Assembly: GCA_947568835.1 (NCBI GenBank) | Contig: OX387608.1 | Location: 16,216,535-16,280,534 of the forward strand | Source of the DNA: Protonemura montana | Lineage: Eukaryota; Arthropoda; Insecta; Plecoptera; Nemouridae | DNA length: 64,000 nt | Direction: 5' to 3' | Part shown: positions 49,201-58,200 of the stretch, one piece after another | How the letters are laid out: each line of letters opens with the position of its first letter | Position numbering within the stretch: the stretch's first letter is position 1 | Position numbers and translations under genes: made by a program | The notes under the pieces: generated by a model | Database searches by the model: none | What the model was told of the DNA's origin: nothing | The model's input: only the letters and a program-made list of their open reading frames with translations

Positions 49201-52200
49201 CTCAGAGTTTTTACCAAACGACCCACAAATTTTAACCTGCAAGTTTTTAAACAGCTCCGTGCCAAGGCACGACAGGTTTTTAGAAGATCCCAGCGCCAAT
49301 CATGGAACAATTATATATCCTCTCTCACTTGCTTTACCCCCCTCACCAAGGTTTGGCACAGGGTAAACAAAATAAGAGGCAAGCACAAGCCGATTTCAAT
49401 CGCCGGTATAACGAACGATGGACACCTGTTTACGGCCCCCAAAGAAATAGCAGACTGCATTGGCAAACACTTTGCAGATGTCTCCAGTTCCCGCCACTAT
49501 TCGGCATCGTTCCAACAGATAAAGCGCACGGCAGAGCGTAGACAATTGTCGTTTGCCTCTGCCAACTCCGAACGCTACAACATGCCGTTTAGTGAGTGGG
49601 AGCTGGAAAACGCCATTCGGACATCGAAGAACACGTCACCGGGGGCCGACAGGGTCCACAACGAGTTCTTAAAACACCTTTTACCAGATGCTCGCTCGGC
49701 TTTGCTTGAATTATATAATATGATTTGGATATCGCAAGTCTTTCCGGACGAATGGCGACATGCCATTCAAGTTCCCATTCCCAAACCTGGAAAAGACAAG
49801 CTACTGGCAGCCAGCTACAGGCCTATCTCTCTGACCAGTTGTCTTTGTAAGGTGATGGAGAGGATGGTGAGCAATCGTTTGGTTTGGTGGCTGGAGACAA
49901 AAAAGCTACTCTCTAACTTACAATGTGGTTTCCGGAAAAACAGAAGTACGATGGACCATCTTATCAGGATGGAGGCTTTTATCCAGGACTCGTTTCTATG
50001 CAAGCAGCATGCAATTGCTGTCTTCTTCGACCTGGAAAAAGCCTACGACACCACCTGGCGCCACAACATTTTAAAATCGCTACATTCGTGGGGTTTTAAA
50101 GGTCGACTACCTGTTTTTATCACAAATTTTATGACTGATAGAACTTTTAATGTCCGTGTTGGCAATGTTTTGTCAGATACTTTTTCACAAGAGAACGGCG
50201 TGCCCCAGGGCAGTGTGCTCAGCGTGACGCTATTTGCGATTGCAATCAATACAATTACCAGCTGTGTTAACTCCCCGGTGTCATCTTCCTTGTTTGTCGA
50301 TGACCTGGCAATAATCTGTTCATCTAAGAACCTAGCGTCCACCTCTAGGCAGATCCAATTAACTGTCAACAGATTGGTAAAGTGGGCTGATGCCACCGGC
50401 TTTACATTTTCGGCAGCAAAGACAAACTGTGTCCACTTCTCTCGGGTACGGGGCCTCTTCCCAGACCCAGAAATCTATCTCCGTGGGAACTGTCTCCCTG
50501 TTGTTAAAAGTGTCAAGTTTCTGGGGTTAGTCTTTGACCAGAAATTGAATTTTAAAGAACATTTTAACCAACTGCGTATTAAATGTTTTAAATCTCTTAA
50601 TCTCTTAAGGTACCTGACAGGGACAAGGTGGGGAGCGGACCGCACGGTTATGTTGCGTGTTTATCGTGCCCTCATACGCTCTAAACTTGACTATGGCAGT
50701 GCTGTCTACGATTCTGCCCGTGACAGCTACAAAAGAACTTTGAACACCATCCACAACACAGGCATCCGGCTGGCCATCGGCGCTCTTCGAACCAGCCGGG
50801 TGGAAAGTCTATACTGTGATTCCGGGGAGCCGCCACTTACGCTAAGGAGAGAATATCTTCTTACTTCATACGCTGCAAAACTGATCGCAATGAAAAAACA
50901 TCCCACGTACCTGTCTCTACTTCAGCCCAGATTCCAGCCAATTTATGACGCTAAGCCCTTTTCAACTTTGCCGGCAGGTATTAGACTAAGTCGTATTCTC
51001 ACCGAAATAACTTTCAAGATTCCAAGGATGTTCCCTGTCGAATCCAGCCTGGTCGCCCCTTGGTGTGTTCCCAGGCCTTCTTGCCTTATCGGCCTAGCGT
51101 CCTTAGGGAAACAGTGCACCAGCGATCTCGTGTACAGACGCAGGTTTGCTGAAATCTGTGCCGATCACCCACATTTTATACAATATTATACGGACGGATC
51201 AAAGAATAACAATGATGTTGGTTGTGCTTTTACGACGACTCCCAACATTGCATACGGGTTTAAACTAAATAGCAAGTGCAGCATTTTCACTGCTGAATTG
51301 TATGCCATTATGAAGGCTCTGCAACACATAGAAAGCAGAGATGAACCCAACTTTCTTATTTTTTCAGATTCACTCAGCTCTATTGATGCAATTTATGACA
51401 TTTTCTCACCCAACACCCTCGTTCAAAAAGTACATTCCCTACTAGCGACCCTCTCTTCTCGGGACGTGAGAGTAGTGTTCTGTTGGGTGCCTGGGCACGT
51501 TGGCATTAAGGGCAACGAGAGGGCCGATGCAGCCGCCAAGAATGCCTTGCACAATGCTGAAATGGTTGACCAAAGAATCTTCCACAGTGATTTGAAGGTC
51601 TACTTTAAGTCAACTTTCAAACGAAGATTTCAAGATATCTGGGATAGACAAACAAACAATAAATTGAAAGAAATTAAGGCTACTGTCGAACCATGGGAGT
51701 CATCAAGGAGATCTGAAAGGCGTGAGGAGGTCGTTCTCACCCGACTCCGTATCGGACATACTCTTTTAACCCACTCTTTCTTATTCACTATTGACAAGGT
51801 GCCTCCGCGCTGCAATACATGCAACGAGATTTTATCCATCCGACACATTTTAATTGATTGTACAAAGTATAGAGTTGCTAGACAACGTCACTCATTAGAA
51901 AATACTATTGACAAAGTATTAGCAGATGACCCTCGTCGTATTGACAATGTTTTTAAATTCTTACAAGAGCTTGACGTAATAGGTTTGATGTAAACTTTTA
52001 TCAATCTTTTATTGAACAACCTTCTTTTATCCGGCGCAAAATAACCATCCGGTTGACGCGCCGTTAAGCCCCAATATTCATTCATTCATTCGAATAAAAT
52101 CTTATTTGAATTGCAAACGCTTGCAATGCGCCGGGTATTTTATTATTAACAACACTATCACCGTCTCAAAAACTGATGTCTAAACGAGGACTTGGACCAC

Positions 52201-55200
52201 GATCTCCACCTGTCATGGGTGTTGCTCTAACCAATCGAGCTACTTGGACACTGGCTTTTTGATGACAAATATTATTATTACTATTATTATTATCATTTCT
52301 ATACAAAATATATTATTATTATTAAAATAGAATACTATCATTAGTCATTACCTTTATTTTCATCTTATTAAAACTTTTCAGGTGATTTTTTAAATATTCA
52401 TCGTCTTAATCACTACAATTATTATTATTATACTTGGTATTACATCATCTATATAAAATAAAATTATAAAATTACTATAAACCAGTCAGGTAACCAAATA
52501 AATAAATAAATAAATAAAAGTAATTTTCCCCTGCATGATCCAAATGACCAGATCAAGCGATGGCTGCTGTTTTCTTGCAGCTGCTACTGCGTCGCCCCTG
52601 ACAACGAGAGGATCTTCGGAGAGGTGCCGTACGTTACCACGGATACGCCCAGCCAAATGACCTGCTGTGAGTCACCGTTACCATGGGTTACCATAACCAC
52701 ATTTATTTGTTTATTCTCTCACATCTTAACCTACTACGAGATCTGATTGCAACTCACAAAGTATTTTATTATTATAAATACTAAAATCATCTCAAAAATT
52801 ATATGTCCAAGTAGCTCAATTGGTTAGAGCAACACCCACGACAGTTGGTTAGAGCAACACCTGCGACAGGTGGAGATCGGGGCTCGAGTCCCTGTTTGGG
52901 CATCAATTTTCGAGACGGTTATAGTGTTAATAATAAAATACCTCGCGCATTGCAAGCGTCTGCAATTTGAATCAGATTTCATCCTAGTCTAATTCAACGA
53001 CTTGTATCCAGCTTGCAGTGTATCAGGGTGGTACGCTCGTCAGGCGCTGGGCTCGGCAGCCGTTGTATCTCGTTGCCAGGACGACGGCAGGTTCGACGCG
53101 CTGCAGTGCGTTGACTCCAAGTGCTTCTGCGTGGACGTCGACGACGGTAACTTGGACGGCACCGCGTGGTTCATGGAGCCCGACCTGGCTCCCGACACGC
53201 TCAAGTGCTGTGAGTACTTTGACCATGCGGCCTACGTACGTAAGCGATTACATGCGACTTGTTCCCAAGTCCGATTTAAAATGTTCCTGTCGCCAAAGTA
53301 GTGAGAAAAAATTGTCGAATTCCATATTTTTTGGCACAGAACTAGCTCAGAACAAACATGGCCCATAAGAATAACACAGAGACATTTTTCAATCACTAGC
53401 ACCTAGTTCATTGGACTGCTTGGAAAAACATGGCCCATAAGAAGAACACAGAGACATTTTTCAACCACTAGCACCTAGTGCATTGGACTGCTTGGAAAAA
53501 CAAAGCCCATAAGAATAACACAGAGACATTTTTCAACCACTAGCACCTAGTACATTGGACTGCTTAGAAAAACATAGCCCATAAGAATAACACAGAGACA
53601 TTTTTCAACCACTAGCACCTAGTACATTGGACTGCTTAGAAAAACATGGCCCATAAGAAAAACACAGAGACATTTTTCAACCACTAGCACCTAGTACATT
53701 AGACTGCTTAGAAAAACATGGCCCATAAGAATAACACAGAGACATTTTTCAACCACTAGCACCTAGTACATTAGACTGCTTAGAAAAACATGGCCCATAA
53801 GAATAACACAGAGACATTGTTCAACCACTAGCACCTAGTACATTGGACTGCTTGGAAAAACATGGCCCATAAGAATAACACAGAGACATTTTTCAACCAC
53901 TAGCACCCAGTACATTGGACTGCTTGGAAAAACATGGCCCATAAGAATAACACAGAGACAGTTTTCAACCACTAGCACCTAGTACATTGGACTGCTTAGA
54001 AAAACATGGCCCATAAGAATAACACAGAGAAATTTTTCAACCACTAGCACCTAGTACATTGGACTGCTTAGAAAAACATGGCCCATAAGAATAACACAGA
54101 GACATTTTTCAACCCCTAGCACCCAGTACATTGGACTGCTTGGAAAAACATGGCCCATAAGAATAACACAGAGACATTTTTCAACCCCTAGCACCCAGTA
54201 CATTGAACTGCTTGGAAAAACATGGCCCATAGGAATAACTTGGACTTATTCAACCACTAGCACATAAAACCATCATCTGCTTGAATAATATATTCGTTAT
54301 CAGAATTACTTTGTCAAACACAGGTCCTTTATTTTATTTATTTATTTGTGAAAATAGTTTAGGAACTAATATACATTTCGGTATACTTTTCGGTATTTCA
54401 CTGTACAATTAAACAGGAGAATAATAAGTAATAATACAATAGTACAATAAGAATAATAAAAGATTTGAGTATGTAATAGATAATGATACTAGTTTGAGTC
54501 ACAATCACTCTTGTCGATCATCCAGTTGAGTACCATCAAGCTGGGTGGGAAAGTAAACATCATCCCCTGTGTGAGGCTATTGCAGTACCGGAAAGTAGTG
54601 CCCAGGAAAGAGCATCTGCCAGTGTCAGTCCTGTATCGGGGGAGGAAAAAAGCTTCATCTTGTGGTCACCTCTGCCAAGGAAACAAAAAATCATATTTTA
54701 ATCAGAAGTTTTGTTAAGAAAGTGCCGTACATTAACCAACGCTTATTGCCAGTTTTGAGCGAATTTCGATGCTATTTTCACGTCATTATAAGTGTTTTGA
54801 GCTTTGGCGATGATCTTAAAAATTGTTTTAGAAATTCTAGTGACTACAGAACACACTTTTTCTCAAAGGGCTTCGGCATTTTTAGATATTACTTATTATA
54901 TTTTTTATATTACCTATTTTTTGAGACAAAACTGTATTCCAAACACCTGGAAATTACCTCAAGGTCCCAATTACCTGCATACTTTGCGGAATAAAAACGT
55001 TATTATTATTAGGATGCAACGATTCCAACGTCAAATTGAGTTACTCGAGTTTGACAGGTTGTGACGTGGTATAGCGTCACTAGAATCAGAGTGACTGTGA
55101 GTATTCACAGCCTCTTGGTTCTACTCCTTGGAGATCTGTCATTCTCATAAAATACACTAAAATCGTCTCAAAAAGCCAGTGTCCAAATAGCTCAATTGGT

Positions 55201-58200
55201 TAGAGAAACACCTGCGACAGGTGGAGATCGGGGTCCAAGTAGCTCAATTAGTTAGAGCAACACCCGCGACAGGTGGAGATCGGGGTCCAAGTAGCTCAAT
55301 TGGTTAGAGCAACACCCGCGACAGAAGGAGATCGGGGTTCAAGTAGCTCAATTGGTTAGAGCAACACCAGCGACAGGAGGAGATCGGGGTCCAAGTAGCT
55401 CAATTGGTTAGAGCAACACCCGCGACAGGAGGAGATCGGGGTCCAAGTAGCTCAATGGTTCAGAGCAGCACCCGCGACAGGTGGAGATCGGGGTCCAAGT
55501 AGCTCAATTGGTTAGAGCAACACCCGCGACAGGTGGAGTTCGGGGTTCGTGTCCCCGTTTGGGCATCAATTTTTTAGACGGTTTTAGTGTTGTTAATAAT
55601 AAAACGTTATTATTATTGTTATTGTGTGCATATGCTATCCAACTGAAAAGTTTGATTCCCATTTAAAACCGGACAGTTTTTAATGTCCAGAAAAATAATA
55701 TGTAATAAGTACCAACGGACGAACATATCTAAAGTGACGGGCACGGTTCCAGTTGACCCGACCGTGCATGAGACCGGGACGTTCCGCAAGCCTTGCCAGA
55801 CGGAACGGTTCGAGATGGAGCAGACGTTGGCGTTGCTTGCGTTGGAAGGCATCGCCGGGCTTGGACTGAAGCCTCCGCTCTGCGATGCTGACGGCTCGTA
55901 CGCAAAACTACAGGAGACAACAGCCACGTAAGAATCACAGGCACTGAAAGGTTTCTACGACGGGGAAATTCGGGGAAAAGAAAGATTCTTTGTTAACTAT
56001 TAAACTACAGTTTTAGTTTATTTATTAGGGAAATCTCTTTAAATTTGTAACTATTTTTTTTTTGTGAGAAAATACATAATACATTAGTTTTTAAGTTATT
56101 GACCCTGATTATTTTATTTAAATGTATTTAGGAAGCTTGAACTTGGTAATTGTTATAATTTTATGTGGTTCTTTTGTTATCGGAAAATTGTCAGGACTGC
56201 TCTTACCCTTGATAAAGTAACAGGTACAAGTTACGAAACGTTGGTAAATTTAGTTGTTCTTCACTTAGCATTCAAAACTCAGTTGAAATAGTTTTTGTTA
56301 AAACTTGTGCTAAGTTTACATCAAGTAGACCGAGTCTAAAAACAATAATAATGAACACGTATTTTTTTATTTTCTTCTAAATCCAATATTGAATAAAATA
56401 TCTCTGTTTAAAATGTTTGCGTTTGAATCTCGAACGAAAATGAGGGTCGCCATTTTTTATGACATGAAGTGAAATCTGACGTCAGTATGACGTCAAGAAA
56501 CAGAAGTGAACGCAAAGGATACAACAAAATGACGTCAGAACTACCTGTAGTTAATCACAGCCCGTTTTCATCCCGCCACGAGAATTCATATTTTAGCCAT
56601 TCTTAAAACAAATATAAATAGAAAAGTTATGATCGGATTATGAAAAGAAAAAATACATCAGATTTTATTTTAAACGCGTATTTGAATACAATGATAATAA
56701 TTAAATAATAATCTTAAGGAGATTTCCTTATTGTGTTTAACACACTCTAAGATCTGTCAATCTAATCGGTCCACTAGTTTCCTCTCAAAAAGGTCTCGTC
56801 TGATTTGCAAAGGCGGTAAGTTATATGTCCATGGAAATTTACGGCCAGTGTTCCCAGATTAAGTACATTTTTTTGAGAGGTTAGTTTTGTTTAATATAAT
56901 AAAAATATTGAGAGAGTCTTGGCACAGCAGAAATGTTAAGTCACTTTGAAAACAACTTTACGTCATTAAAGAAAAATATATCTACATTTACAAAGATATT
57001 AACTGAATTGTGCGTATCTGGGCTCATTACAGGCAAACGTAGGCTACAATTCCATTTCACGACTTGGCGCTGTGTCACTTTGATAATAATTTAGCGAGAG
57101 CCGATTGCTTTGTTTAACAACTCTGCTGCCTTCGGTTGCAGGTGGTTCTGCGTTGATCCGGAAGGCAACATGCTCGAGGAATTCGAGGTGGCAAAGACTG
57201 CAGTGGCAGCATCGGACATGGACTGCAGTAAGAACCAACTACAGAATAACTGAGCCAAGCTTGCAATTCTTACTTTTAGCAACTTCTAGGTACTAACTTT
57301 AGGTACATTCGGGAGGTCCCAGGTTCGATCCTGGTGGCCGGCTATCCTGGTAGTGAGAGCGCCATGTCTGCCTTGCATTCGAGAGGTCCCAGGTTCGATC
57401 CTGGTGGCCCGGCTATCCTGGTAGTGAGAGCGCCATGTCTGCCTTGCATTCGGGAGGTCCCAGGTTCGATCCTGGTGGCCGGCTATCCTGGTAGTGAGAG
57501 CGCCATGTCTGCCTTGCATTCGAGAGGTCCCAGGTTCGATCCTGGTGGCCCGGCTATCCTGGTAGTGAGAGCGCCATGTCTGCCTTGCATTCGAGAGGTC
57601 CCAGGTTCGATCCTGGTGGCCCGGCTATCCTGGTAGTGAGAGCGCCATGTCTGCCTTGCATTCAGGAGGTCCCAGGTTCGATCCTGGTGGCCGGCTATCC
57701 TGGTAGTGAGAGCGCCATGTCTGCCTTGCATTCAGGAGGTCCCAGGTTCGATCCTGGTGGCCGGCTATCCTGGTAGTGAGAGCGCCATGCCTGCCTTGCA
57801 TTCAGGAGGTCCCAGGTTCGATCCTGGTGGCTGGCTATCCTGGTAGTGAGAGCGCCATGTCTGCCTTGCATTCAGGAGGTCCCAGGTTCGATCCTGGTGG
57901 TCGGCTATCCTGGTAGTGAGAGCGCCATGTCTGCCTTGCATTCAGGAGGTCCCAGGTTCGATCCTGGTGGTCGGCTATCCTGGTAGTGAGAGCGCCATGT
58001 CTGCCTTGCATTTAGGAGGTCCCAGGTTCGATCCTGGTGGTCGGCTATCCTGGTAGTGAGAGCGCCATGTCTGCCTTGCATTCAGGAGGTCCCAGGTTCG
58101 ATCCTGGTGGCTGGCTATCCTGGTAGTGAGAGTGACATGTCTGCCTTGCATTCGGGAGGTCCCAGGTTCGATCCTGGTGGCCGGCTATCCTGGTAGTGAG

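Larger units (their letters stand above)
47521..52090 (+). mobile_element. I-clade-like non-LTR retrotransposon, 5'-truncated, with intact ORF2
   Basis: The element has an ORF1 remnant, a hydrophobic middle frame, a complete EN-RT-RNase H frame and a 3' end in ATTCATTCATTC, a short tandem tail as in I-type elements. It is in the same orientation as the host gene and lies wholly in intron 4. The intact 1230-codon frame suggests a recent insertion. A minus-strand SINE follows directly. Confidence 0.85.

Noticed and set aside
49094-49541. Second set of frames inside LINE ORF2
   Set aside because: They are alternative-frame shadows of the intact endonuclease-RT frame.
57286-57776. Open frames within the tRNA-like array
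   Set aside because: They are translations of the 70-bp unit and extend only until unit-length variation shifts frame.
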